Positions 1 through 8,874 of a stretch of 64,000 bases of DNA are shown piece after piece. How positions within the stretch are numbered: the stretch's first letter is position 1; every line of letters starts with the position of its first letter. The DNA lies in contig RPFO01000389.1 of assembly GCA_009746045.1 (NCBI GenBank), positions 1,499,982 to 1,563,981 of the forward strand, read 5' to 3'. The translations under genes were made by a program, and so were the position numbers. This stretch comes from Mesostigma viride (Eukaryota; Streptophyta; Mesostigmatophyceae; Mesostigmatales; Mesostigmataceae). The notes under the pieces are model-generated. The model worked only from the letters and a program-made list of their open reading frames with translations, had not been told where the DNA came from and searched no databases.

Positions 1-163
1 GTTGTAGTTACGGACGTAAATTAGGTCTTTTGCCTCGGTTGTCCCTAGGTTTACGTGTAGCTCCTACCGGGACACTATTGTCCTCGTAACAGTACCGTGG
101 TACATTGGGTGCCTTTGGGCGCCGCGCCGCGTACTTTACTAGTGGTCCTGATCCTTTGGTAGA

Positions 164-217
164 ATGTAGTGGACCAGCGTGCATCTGTAGATGTAGTGGA
201 CCAGCGTGCATCTGTAG
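164..217. repeat. Tandem duplication, 27-bp unit, two copies
   Basis: Two perfect consecutive 27-bp units (164-190 and 191-217) begin ATGTAGTGGACCAGCG. Nothing links them to a function. Confidence 0.9.
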
Positions 218-921
218 GCGAGGGCCATGTCGGCCCGAGCGTGTTGGACCGTTGGTGACCATTTATGCACGTTCTACCCCTCGTGTGTGCACTCGGCGTG
301 TGTTAAATGAATTAACACATATAGGCTTGGGTCACGGCAGTGTAGTATTGTTTCCTTCGTAGTACCCTGGTTTTATTCGGTATATGGCGTATTATAAGGG
401 AATGCATTGAGAAGCAGCGTCGTCGCGTCCTAGGTCTTATAGCCAATATAGCTCCTCACTCCTAGGTAGGTGCCTCATCACTAGTTTAGGTAAGGTTAGG
501 CGAGATGTTTGGGATAGAGTCGAGCCAGGACGTAACAATGGTTCCGGAGGAACTTTCGTAGGTAGAGAACGAGACGACGGTCCTTTGTCACATACGCCTT
601 TGCAAGAACCCTTCCGCGTCCAGGGATACGAAGACGACACTTTCTTGACAGGTAATGGGCGGGTCGCCTTCAAGCTGGGAGAGTAGTGCTGCCCGGTTCG
701 GGACACGCTCTACCTAGATGCTAGACCTGCTCGCAGCGGATAAACCCTTTCGTAGATAGCCTGTCTTTCGCCTTGTCTTCCTGCTTACGGTTGCTTCCTG
801 TCGTAGATAGGGGATTATTCCTGTTCGGATCGGCCAGCGTGAGACGATTAGCGTCGCAGTAGCCTACACCTTTTTCCTTCGTGCTGCTGTTTTATTAGAC
901 GGCCGCACCCGCAGAGATACG

Positions 922-987
922 GGTCGCTGTTTTAGGACGAGCGCTGGACTATTCGGTCGCTGATTTAGGACGAGCGCTGGACAATTC
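922..987. repeat. Tandem duplication, 33-bp unit, two copies
   Basis: Two near-identical 33-bp units start GGTCGCTG at 922 and 955 and differ at two positions. Each contains TTTAGGACGAGCGCTGGAC. Confidence 0.85.
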
Positions 988-1049
988 CGCCCTCATGCTG
1001 CTTTCGGTGATCCAGATCGCCCAGATAAGTCGCCTACCCCTTCTTCTAG

Positions 1050-1475
1050 CGTGACGTCACAAGACCCACCAGGTGCGTTACCATAAGCCAACGTCGTGTT
1101 CTTACTGCGCCTTCCCATTCGTCCAGTGACAATAGCTTAGCTAAATATTACGTAGTTATTACCCCTCAATGGTCAGCCATTTTCCTCTCTTGGTCAGATG
1201 CTAGGAAGATAGTGCAAAATCGTACATATAATGTAATTAGGTATAAGAAATTTGTTACCTTCGAGGAAGCCCAACAATTCCTTATAGACCATAGTGTATC
1301 AGATTTAGGCCTACACGTACGTTCTACTCCTCATGGTCGCCCTCCTGTAGAAGCTCTAGATTTTGCTACCCCTCCTTCGTCTCCCCCTAAGCGGGCTGCA
1401 TCCTCATCTAGCTTAGATACTCCTCTCACCTTAGAATTCGGTTCCCTATCCATTACTGTTGTTAAAAAGGATTGA
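1050..1475 (+). CDS. Small ORF with RNase H1 N-terminal (viroplasmin-like) domain
   Basis: The open frame follows a TAG at 1047 and ends in TGA at 1475. The product has a segment starting KYYVVITPQWSAIFLSW (from 1143) and ending FVTFEEAQQFL. This matches the pattern of the RNase H1 N-terminal hybrid-binding / caulimovirus-VI fold: a YYVV strand, a W-x2-I-x2-SW turn, a helix, then KKFxTFEEAxxFL. That fold binds RNA-DNA hybrids. A Pro/Ser-rich tail follows. There is no ATG upstream in frame, so the start may use an intron or another codon, or may be lost. The ORF sits 124 bp before a gag-like ORF on the same strand, which suggests an accessory ORF of a retroelement. The domain call rests on reading the motif and has not been confirmed by a profile search. 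Confidence 0.55.
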   Translation, partial: RDVTRPTRCVTISQRRVLTAPSHSSSDNSLAKYYVVITPQWSAIFLSWSDARKIVQNRTYNVIRYKKFVTFEEAQQFLIDHSVSDLGLHVRSTPHGRPPVEALDFATPPSSPPKRAASSSSLDTPLTLEFGSLSITVVKKD

Positions 1476-1599
1476 TTTAAATTGTTTCCTTCTTTTAGGA
1501 GATTAAAAGCTTTTTCTTTTCTTTCCTTGCTTTAAATTAGGCCTTGTCCTTTTTCTTTACTGCTTTCATTGAGATTCCTATTCCTTTACTTAAGTAAAG

Positions 1600-2808
1600 A
1601 TGGACCCAGTGGGTGGAGATATGTCGCCTATACCTACCAATACTACTACTACTACTACTAATAATAATAATACTAATAACAATACCAATACTCGTGGTAA
1701 CCGACGGGACTCACTTGAAACGGTGCACCATCTCACTCCTCAAGGTAATCTTCGTACCTCACCTCCTTCTCCTGTTACTGGTGGTCGCCGTCGTCCCTCA
1801 CTTACCCCTCCTACCTATGAACAACGTATGCAAGTCAGATTTAGTGATGACCCTTCCCTTACCTTGAACCAGGCCCCTGCCCCTCCTGCGACCTTGGCTC
1901 AACCCCCCAGCAGGTCCTCACTAACTAACAATGTTTCTAGGCCTCCTTCCCACCCTGTGCCTTCCATGCCTGCTTTTAACACGGGTCGTACCGCTGCCCC
2001 TGTCGGCCCTTCTGGGCGCCCTAGTGCAGTTCCCTTTTACCCACCTGCTTCCTGGTCCTACCCTGAGACGGCCTATGAGGCAGCCCAGGTCCCTACCCGT
2101 GTGGCTGATTTAGAAGTTAATAGCGATTTCAGCACCATGCCCCTAGATGATAGAAATTATGATCATTTTGCCTACTCCTCTCTTCGTGAGCAATATACTG
2201 TACCTTTCTCCTATGGGCACCAGCCTGAAACGGTTGCCCCTTCTAGACCCCTACCCAAAACCTTTCCTCTTCCTTCCTTCTATCCCGCTTATGTAGCAGT
2301 GGAAGATAGTGGCCCTATGGGAAAAACTGACTCTTCTAATCCCCCTAAGCCCCCTGCTCTTCCCCTCTTTGCTAACCTTCCCAAGCTGGATGTCAAGTCT
2401 ACCCCTCAACAGTTTTTCACCTTTATTATGTTGCTTACCCAGAACACAGAGTCGTGGCAGAATCATAATAGATGGCGTCTCTCTGATGCTGTACTAGTCC
2501 CTCACTATCTTACAACCTGCATTACTCCTGAGCTTGCTAACCTCATTCAGTGTGAGTCTTTGGCCTCTCATGCCTACCCTAACTCTGTAGCAGAATTGTT
2601 TAAGCGTTTAGAGAACCATTTAGTCCCTCCTGATTCAGATTGGCAGGATAGATTAGCCTTTGGTACCTTGCAGCAGGGTACTAAATCATTTAAGGAGTAT
2701 ATGAAAGAGTTTGATGCGCAGATGGTACGAATTAGGGATTTGTCGGGTGCAGCTAGACATGGCCGAATTAACTTGGGTGCTCGGAAGTGGTTATTCCGGG
2801 CAAAATAG
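1600..2808 (+). CDS. gag: Gag-like protein of an unclassified retrotransposon
   Basis: A 402-codon ORF. The first 60 or so residues are low-complexity, with Thr/Asn runs encoded by ACT/AAT repeats, followed by a long Pro/Ser-rich linker. From about residue 255 the sequence becomes an all-helical capsid-like domain typical of retrotransposon gag: PKLDVKSTPQQFFTFIMLL, then LFKRLENHLVPP and GTKSFKEYMKEFDAQM. No zinc knuckle is reached before the stop. About 60 bp downstream the sequence changes abruptly into a minus-strand AGT-B gag. The element is therefore truncated, with no protease or pol visible. Codon use is more A+T-rich than in the neighbouring elements, which suggests a different family. 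The RNase-H1-N-like ORF just upstream is the likely partner. Confidence 0.7.
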   Translation: MDPVGGDMSPIPTNTTTTTTNNNNTNNNTNTRGNRRDSLETVHHLTPQGNLRTSPPSPVTGGRRRPSLTPPTYEQRMQVRFSDDPSLTLNQAPAPPATLAQPPSRSSLTNNVSRPPSHPVPSMPAFNTGRTAAPVGPSGRPSAVPFYPPASWSYPETAYEAAQVPTRVADLEVNSDFSTMPLDDRNYDHFAYSSLREQYTVPFSYGHQPETVAPSRPLPKTFPLPSFYPAYVAVEDSGPMGKTDSSNPPKPPALPLFANLPKLDVKSTPQQFFTFIMLLTQNTESWQNHNRWRLSDAVLVPHYLTTCITPELANLIQCESLASHAYPNSVAELFKRLENHLVPPDSDWQDRLAFGTLQQGTKSFKEYMKEFDAQMVRIRDLSGAARHGRINLGARKWLFRAK

Positions 2809-2871
2809 TGTGACGGACCGATTTGCCTCAGTGGGCAAAAAGGTTCCGGCACTATTTAACGTAACTCCCAC

Positions 2872-3878
2872 TTGGTGACCACCAGCCTGCTTCTGACCCT
2901 TGTTCTGAGCCCCTTGCTGCTGGCCCTTGCCACCTTGGTTCCCACCCCCCCTGCGCCTCCCAGCCCTCTGACGCCTGCTAGGATGAGGACCTCCCTGGGC
3001 TGCCTGCCCTGGGGCATCCCCCCTGCACCTGGCTAGCGGAGGCTGAAGCACCTGAGGTCTGAATGGTTTTGCAAGCAGGGGCAGATGGGCGAATGCTCAA
3101 GACTACCCTCTCTAAGGCAGCCAGCGACCCATCTGTCTGATCTGCAAACAGCCTAGCTGCATTGCGACCATCCACACTGAGCCCCTGATCTCAAACGCAT
3201 CATAGGCCAGCTTGTAGTGATTAGTGAGGTTGAGGACTTTGTCAGAAAACTCCTGACGCAGGCCCAGGAGAAACTTCTCCCAAGAGAGCTTATCCTTCAC
3301 TGCAGACCTGGCTTTGTCCCTCCCACGCTCAGAAGAATTCCTATTCACTGAGGAAGCATGGAACACCTGGACGAGATTGACAGTGGGATCTACGGAGTAG
3401 GTGACTAGCTCCATATCCTCTAACCACTTGTCTAACTCCTCCTGACTCACGGGTGGCTTCAGAGGCTTCTGGCCGTTCATCACGGCTACAGCACTCATGT
3501 GGGGTCTAGTTCCTGGCAACGCGCGAGCATCACTACCCACAACAGAAGCCCCAGCACCCCCAGCCCTAGCGTCTACAAAAACATGAGGAGGACCGACTGC
3601 CTCGGCCACACGGGCCGTCTTACCACCGTTGGCCTGCATCCCCTCCCCTTGGCATCCTCCAGCCAGCTCAATGCTGTCCGATGGCCCTTCTGCGCGCTCC
3701 TTCCCCCGTGCTTCCTCCTTTCGCTTCCGGTACCGCGTCTTTTGCCCCGCCACGCCCTCCATCGTGGGAATCGCCTCCCCTTCTGGCTGGCCGACTGCTG
3801 GCACTGACGCTTCCGCCTCTCACCCTCCGTCGCAACCGCCTTGCTCCCGCCGCCGACCCCGTTCTTGCCCTTAAGCAT
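2872..3878 (-). pseudogene. gag: AGT-B gag fragment (copy B4), truncated and frameshifted
   Basis: The minus-strand product contains KWLEDMELV and FSDKVLNLTNHYKL and closely matches the intact gag of B2 near the right end of the window. The C-terminal Gly/Gln-rich region ends at about 2872 against unrelated DNA, so the zinc knuckle is lost. Reading breaks by a frameshift near 3180. A further one-base shift separates the ATG at 3878 from the main frame near 3800. B2 has the same relative shift, so that one may be old or functional. The upstream LTR at 6011-6681 and this gag are probably one element, later split by the foldback element. Confidence 0.75.
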
Positions 3879-4582
3879 TATGGACACAGATACAAGGTGG
3901 CAGCAATGAAAGCAACGCCCGGACCGAAGAGACGTAGGCCGAACTGATCCTGCAGGCAGAGGAACTAGCCCCAACACCGGCTTACTGGTCGCCTTTCTTC
4001 CAGGCGCTCGACAGTTGACAAAGCCTCAGAAGGAGCTCATACCAAACCACGCACCCTGCATGATTTCCCCGCACAGGTCTCAAGCCTCGCCACAATGTCC
4101 ACCGCTTTCTTTGTAGACCACTGCCGTGACAACAATGCCGCTACCAGTCGCTTGCTGCCACTCTGACAGCTGCAGTTGCTCTTTCCGGTCTCAGTCGTTC
4201 TACAAGCCGCAATACACGTCCTTGACGTCCAGCCCGGCCTCGCAGACCACTACCACCTCAAGCGTGGCAGGGAAAACGACAGGCTGCTCCTGGCTCTGAC
4301 GAATATGCCGACCAAAACGCTCATCCGGAAATGCTGCCAAGCAACGAGGGCACAGGCTATAAATCCTCAAACCCACACCAGTCCAGGCAAAGTTAAATTC
4401 CTCGCCGACTGGACAGATCTGGCTGCCGAAACGCACGGGTTGTCTCGCTTGCCGCTTTCACTACCGCTAGCGTCACCAAAGCCCCTTCGCCATAGCTTTA
4501 ACTAGCCACGACGCGAGCAAACACCTGGCGCCACCTAGCGACATCACAGCAACTTCGCCCAAGAAAGTCCCGAGCACGTAGC
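3879..4582 (-). other. Remnant of the ORF1/leader region of AGT-B copy B4
   Basis: This lies between the B4 gag and the foldback insertion and should correspond to the ORF1 region. A 78-codon open minus frame (4200-4436) is present, but I cannot align it convincingly with the better ORF1 copies. It may be a divergent or decayed ORF1. Confidence 0.35.
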
Positions 4583-4587
4583 AAGAC

Positions 4588-4665
4588 AGTTATATACAAC
4601 GATTCCTTACGGAATCGATACTAAGCGCTTAGTATCGATTCCGTAAGGAATCGTTGTATATAACT
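4588..4665. repeat. Perfect 78-bp palindrome, left terminal copy
   Basis: Two 39-nt arms with no spacer, beginning AGTTATATACAACGATTCC. It is both a direct and an inverted copy of the right terminal palindrome, so the element can also be read as having palindromic mini-LTRs. Confidence 0.95.
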
Positions 4666-4712
4666 AAAACTTTTGCTTGCGCCGGCAAGGCTAAGGCCGA
4701 TACTAGTCGGGT

Positions 4713-4818
4713 CATCGAATTGGCTATTCGATTATCGAAGTTGCCTATTCGACCATCGAACTTTCCTATTTGATTATCGAATTTTTCCTTATTCGATTGT
4801 CGAAATTTCCTATTCGAC
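4713..4818. repeat. Degenerate minisatellite, about 21-bp unit, five copies
   Basis: The units resemble TATTCGATTATCGAANTTNCC. The same block occurs inverted in the right arm near 5600-5697. Confidence 0.8.
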
Positions 4819-5174
4819 AGGGGGTCAGAGGCCAGCGGCCTATCATACTCGGCGCCCAGCGAGCCACCGAACTAGGCCTAGTCGATTATAGCGAGACATC
4901 GCGTGGAAATTAGCCGATTTCGGGGACTTGGCCGATTTTCGGAGCGACGTCGAACAACACAGATGATTAGCCGGTTGAGCACATCATATCAGTCGAATAG
5001 CTAGCGCTGGTACTCCGCCTATAGTCAGCGGAGAGCACTTGCCTTATTCGATTAACGCATTGGTCCGAACGATTAGCGTCCGCAACGTTATTCGCATTTC
5101 TAGGCGAAAAATCCACCCCCGGAACGATCCTAGAGGGATTCGAACCCGGGATGCCGGCGTGTCGCAACAGTCTT

Positions 5175-5234
5175 AGTTATATACACTAACTAAGCGCTTA
5201 GTATCGATTCCGCAAGGAATCGTTGTATATAACT
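5175..5234. repeat. Central, partly deleted copy of the 78-bp palindrome
   Basis: It has the same ends as the terminal palindromes but lacks 18 bp of its left half. It forms the tip of the long foldback. Its right end is followed by AAGAC, the same five bases that flank the whole element. Confidence 0.9.
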
Positions 5235-5745
5235 AAGACTGTTGCGACACGCCGGCATCCCGGGTTCGAATCCCGCTAGGATCGGTCCGGGGGAGGATTT
5301 TTCGCCTAGAAATGCGAATAACGTTGCGGACGCTAATCGTTCGACCTAATGTGCTATGTTAATCGAAAAAGGCAAGTGCTCTCCGCTGACTAGGCGGAGT
5401 ACCAGCGCTAGCTATTCGACTGATATGATGTGCTCAACCGGCTAATCATCTGTGTTGTTCGACGTCGCTCCGAAAATCGGCCAAGTCCCCGAAATCGGCT
5501 AATTTCCACGCGATGTCTCGCTATAATCGACTAGGCCTAGTTCGGTGGCTCGCTGGGCGCCGAGTATGATAGGCCGCTGGCCTCTGACCCCCTGTCGACT
5601 AGGAAATTTCGACAATCGAATAAGGAAAATTCGATAATCAAATAGGAAAGTTCGATGGTCGAATAGGCGACTTCGATAATCGAATAGCCAACTCGATGAC
5701 CCGACTAGTATCGGCCTTAGCCTTGCCGGCGCAAGCAAAAGTTGT

Positions 5746-5823
5746 AGTTATATACAACGATTCCTTACGGAATCGATACTAAGCGCTTAGTATCGATTCC
5801 GTAAGGAATCGTTGTATATAACT
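5746..5823. repeat. Perfect 78-bp palindrome, right terminal copy
   Basis: Identical to the left terminal palindrome and ends at the right AAGAC target duplication. Confidence 0.95.
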
Positions 5824-6000
5824 AAGACCACCAAACCCGTCAATCAGGCCGTCTCGACATCATATTATAACACTGTCTCCGCCCTGCCGAGCACCGAGGA
5901 AAACAACCGCCTGCAGCCTAGCTCGCCTGGCGTCATTGCTTCTCGTGCCTGTCGCAGAGCAGAAACCACTGCTCCCGGAGCTCTTCACAAAAACCCGGAA

Positions 6001-6010
6001 CAATAATACG
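6001..6010 (-). promoter_or_regulatory. Primer-binding position of AGT-B copy B4
   Basis: Read on the minus strand, CGTATTATTG directly follows the LTR end. The same ten bases follow the 5' LTR of B1. Confidence 0.7.
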
Positions 6011-6681
6011 ATTTAGCGACCCCGGCCAAGCAGCTGCTGTGAGCTCCTGGTCCTTGTCGCGACTGTTAGAACCTAGGTTGCGTAGCTTGCAACCTTTGCT
6101 CCTCACCCCAGGTAACGCTCTCGCTGGCTTGCTCACTCCAAGTGACAACCACGGTGCGTCGGCAAAGAACTGCCTTGACCTCCCTTAGGCCATAGCTTTA
6201 TGTTACCTCATTTTCATCGTGCCCTAAGGCATCTCCCGTCGGCCTCGCACAGTGCACCGCTACCTTGCCAGAGCTCAGCTTACCGCTACCTTGCATCCTT
6301 GCTGCAGGCAGCGTTAAGGACCTCTGACATCCCGTGACTAGGTATCCGCCAGTTCCTGTCACAGCTCTGCACGGATGCGTATCCTTGCAGAGCCCGCGAC
6401 TGGCCTACTGGTCTCTACTTAGCCACAGGACCGTTGCGTCCTCAGCCTCCGTGGACCTTACCTTAGTCACGTGATGGTCCAGGCTAAGCCTGTGCAGGCC
6501 CTGCCTGCCACGTGTCCTGTCCACGGCGACCTCGGTGTGCACTGCCGCCGCCGCCGGTTGGCAGTACTTCGGGACCTGATAACTCTCACGTCCCTTGTCT
6601 GTTTCAGGCGGTCAGCACGGCGTTAGAAAGGTCTCCTCATCCTGCATCCAACTAGCACATTGGCGTCCCAATATGCTAACT
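6011..6681 (-). repeat. 5' LTR of AGT-B copy B4
   Basis: On the minus strand it begins AGTTAGCATATTGGG at 6681 and ends GCTAAAT at 6011, 671 bp in all. It shares blocks with the other AGT-B LTRs, such as CCTTTC(C/T)AACGCCGTG and a conserved AGGAGCTCACA near the end. It is inserted in B3 just downstream of that copy's ORF1. Confidence 0.85.
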
Positions 6682-6798
6682 GATATGGCTGCTGGAACCA
6701 CTCAGGCCGACGTCTCACCTACCCCAGACGAGGCCGCCTCCTGGCCTGCTCTCACCTGTGATTCCTCACGATCCTGTTGAGCACGCACCTTAGCACTC

Positions 6799-7854
6799 TC
6801 AGCATTGAACCGGTGTTGCTGGCGTGGCCACAATCTGGAGGTCCGGATTGAACTCTCCCAAGACGCAGCTCACTGGCCTCCCGTCGTCTTTACGTTCGAC
6901 CGGGTGCTGCTCCTCACCTGGATTCCGAAACCAGGCGAGATTGCGAACCCACCGTTTACCGCCACCAGCAAGCTCGTTTTGCTCGCCGCGGCCGAATCGG
7001 TCGTATTGGTGAGTAGCCTCACGAGGGATATGCAGATCTGCTCGCTGCCTCTCCTCGTAGGTTGCAGTAGTGCCGTCGCCCTCGTTGATCTGCTGGGCCG
7101 AGCGCTTTACAGAGCCTTCCGGCTTGTCGGTCCACTCAAAGTGGACGTCCTCGGGCGTCTTCTCGACACCGGTGACAATCTCGACTTCTGGACCCCACCC
7201 TGACGTGGTTTCCGGTCTGGGCGTGTCGAGCCGGGAATATACCCCGAAAGGTTGAGTGGTAATATAAAACCGGTCTGCGTAAGGCTCTCGACTCTTGCAA
7301 AAGGACAGCAACCAGATTTTCAATGGTTTGGGCAAATACCTCTGCAGTGCTCCATGGGTTGACCACCTCGCGAGCTCTGGCGTTCCGGATTATATCGGAT
7401 TCCGGCACCCCCTCCCCCAGCACAGCTGTCGCCACCCAGTGGTTAAACAGTCTCGTGCTACCCAGTGCTGTTGCCACAATCTGGCTTAGCGCTTCCCTGG
7501 CTAGGTCTAGAGCGGCGATTGTGATATGGCCGCCCTGATAGGCTACCTCCACGCCGTTGGCAGTTTCTGCTAGCGCGTCTCGTATACGCACTAGCTCCTC
7601 TACCGCCACCCGCCCTGCCTCGCCTGGGGATATCACGACGCGAGCCCGCTGTACAATTGGGTGCGCCGCCGCTGGCCTGTTGCCTCCCCCGCACAAACCG
7701 CCACCCACCCCTCTTCTTCCAAGTGCCTTGCAACGAAGGCTGCTTGCACGAACGTCGGGGCGTTCGCTTGGTTGCGGTACGGGTAAAAAGCTTGCGACTC
7801 ACGCTGCTCACTCGCCTCACCAGCACCGTTGTTGCTTGACGATGAGCCCGACAT
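6799..7854 (-). pseudogene. ORF1 of AGT-B copy B3, unknown protein, frameshifted
   Basis: This is one of four copies of a protein found between the 5' LTR and gag of AGT-B elements. Conserved blocks on the minus strand, in order, are FVQAAFVAR, GWVAVC, EVAYQGGHITIAALDLAREAL, RLFNHWVATAVLG, NPWSTAEV, LLQESR, ITTQPFGVYSRLDTPR, RSAQQINEGDGT, HIPREATHQYDRFGRG, GGGKRWVRNL and DGRPVSCVLG. The predicted protein is about 350 residues, soluble and mixed helical, with no cysteine cluster, signal or membrane segment. Frameshifts near 7300 and 7650 break it. I recognise no family. The extensive conservation between copies argues for selection on the protein. Confidence 0.75.
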
Positions 7855-7882
7855 GAAAACCTGCAAGGAAGGCAATAGTACG

Positions 7883-8028
7883 ATATGCGCAGCAACTCGT
7901 CAGCGAGCTTGTGAGCTCCTGGTCTTGCTGCATGGCTGGAATGACCCTAGGCGGCTGGCTAGCAACCTTTATCCTCACACCAGGCCTACGACCCTCGATA
8001 GGCTCGCCACTCGTCGTGACGACCAAGG
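7883..8028 (-). repeat. End portion of the 5' LTR of AGT-B copy B3
   Basis: The minus-strand LTR end (...GCGCATAT) abuts the primer-binding position CGTACTATTG (7873-7882). The LTR is cut by Cop1 at the CAAGG duplication and resumes at 25675. Confidence 0.8.
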
Positions 8029-8773
8029 TGTTGAAAGAACTAATGGGTTTGCCCTCTACAATGCTTGTGATTGAAACCCAAATGTGCCTGTCCTTGCAGG
8101 TACAGGCTATGGAGGATGGGAGCAAAGAGACAGAGACTCAGTTTGAGGCAGAATGATAGTGAGGAGTACCTTTGGCAAGGCTCCTCAGTTGTTTTATTAA
8201 CTCGAGGAAAAAACACAGGCAGAAAACTGGAATGACCTGATTGGCTGGCTAGGAATGTGCCTAGGAATATTCTCATGTAATACTCAGGCCACCAATCAGG
8301 TTAGGTCAGTGTACAGGCTACCAATCAGATCTAGACAAGAATAAATCTTATCTTGTAACTGCTGTACAGCCTTATCTTGTAACTGATGTACAGTCTTAAC
8401 TTGTAACTGCTGCACAGTAATCTAACTATTTAATAAAAGATCTCTCTGTGTGTGATCTGATGATGATGAAGTAAATCTGGCGTGAACATATCAGCGCCAC
8501 ATCTGACATGCACAGTGTACATGTCAATCAGTCAGCTGTCCTGTCATAGATTCTCATCTGACATGTCATAGGTCAGCTGACATAGACAGATTTGTCAGCT
8601 GCCTATAAGGATCCACTTGGCATAGGTACTAATCCCTGATTACTAAAACTGGCCACAACTTTCTCATTTGTAGGCCAAATCCAACGGGATAAAAAACAGT
8701 GGCTCCTGTACAAGAGCCTCTATCTATCTAGCCAGGTCAGGTGGGTACAAATACAAGGACCATGTCCTTGACA
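8029..8773 (-). repeat. 3' LTR of Cop1 (745 bp)
   Basis: On the minus strand it begins TGTCAAGGACATGG and ends CTTTCAACA. It matches the 5' LTR at 23341-25669 once the hAT insertion is removed. Confidence 0.95.
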
Positions 8774-8784
8774 CCCCCCTTACA
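8774..8784 (-). promoter_or_regulatory. Polypurine tract of Cop1
   Basis: Minus strand GTAAGGGGGG lies directly before the 3' LTR, the expected plus-strand primer site. Confidence 0.75.
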
Positions 8785-8874
8785 ACACATGACCTTGCTC
8801 TAGTGCTATCCTGTCAAGTATAACACTTAGAGCAAAAAAGCTCTCAGCCCCTGTGGGCATATACAACTGCATAT

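Larger units (their letters stand above)
1..1049. other. Stretch with no recognisable gene
   Basis: No reading frame here resembles a known family and no LTR boundary is visible. It contains two short tandem duplications, annotated separately. It lies upstream of a plus-strand retroelement ORF pair, so it may be the leader or LTR of that element, but this is only inference. Confidence 0.5.
4588..5823. mobile_element. Foldback element with three copies of a 78-bp palindrome, 5-bp TSD
   Basis: The element is 1236 bp and flanked by AAGAC at 4583-4587 and 5824-5828. It begins AGTTATATAC and ends GTATATAACT. Two arms of about 510 bp (4666-5174 and 5235-5745) are near-perfect inverted copies of each other, with a truncated palindrome (5175-5234) at the centre. 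The whole RNA or single strand could fold into one long hairpin. Each arm carries a T-arm-like GGGTTCGAATCCC (Pol III B-box-like) and an A+T-rich minisatellite. There is no coding capacity. The AGTT/AACT ends and 5-bp duplication match the AGT retrotransposons, so their integrase may have mobilised it (inference). Confidence 0.85.

Noticed and set aside
2809-2871. AGTTACGTTAAAT on the minus strand as a possible AGT LTR start
   Set aside because: The sequence beyond it is the plus-strand gag ORF, not an LTR, and no duplication or partner is visible.
5235-5290. A tRNA gene in the foldback arms
   Set aside because: Only a T-arm-like B-box is present; no D-arm, anticodon arm or acceptor stem could be completed.
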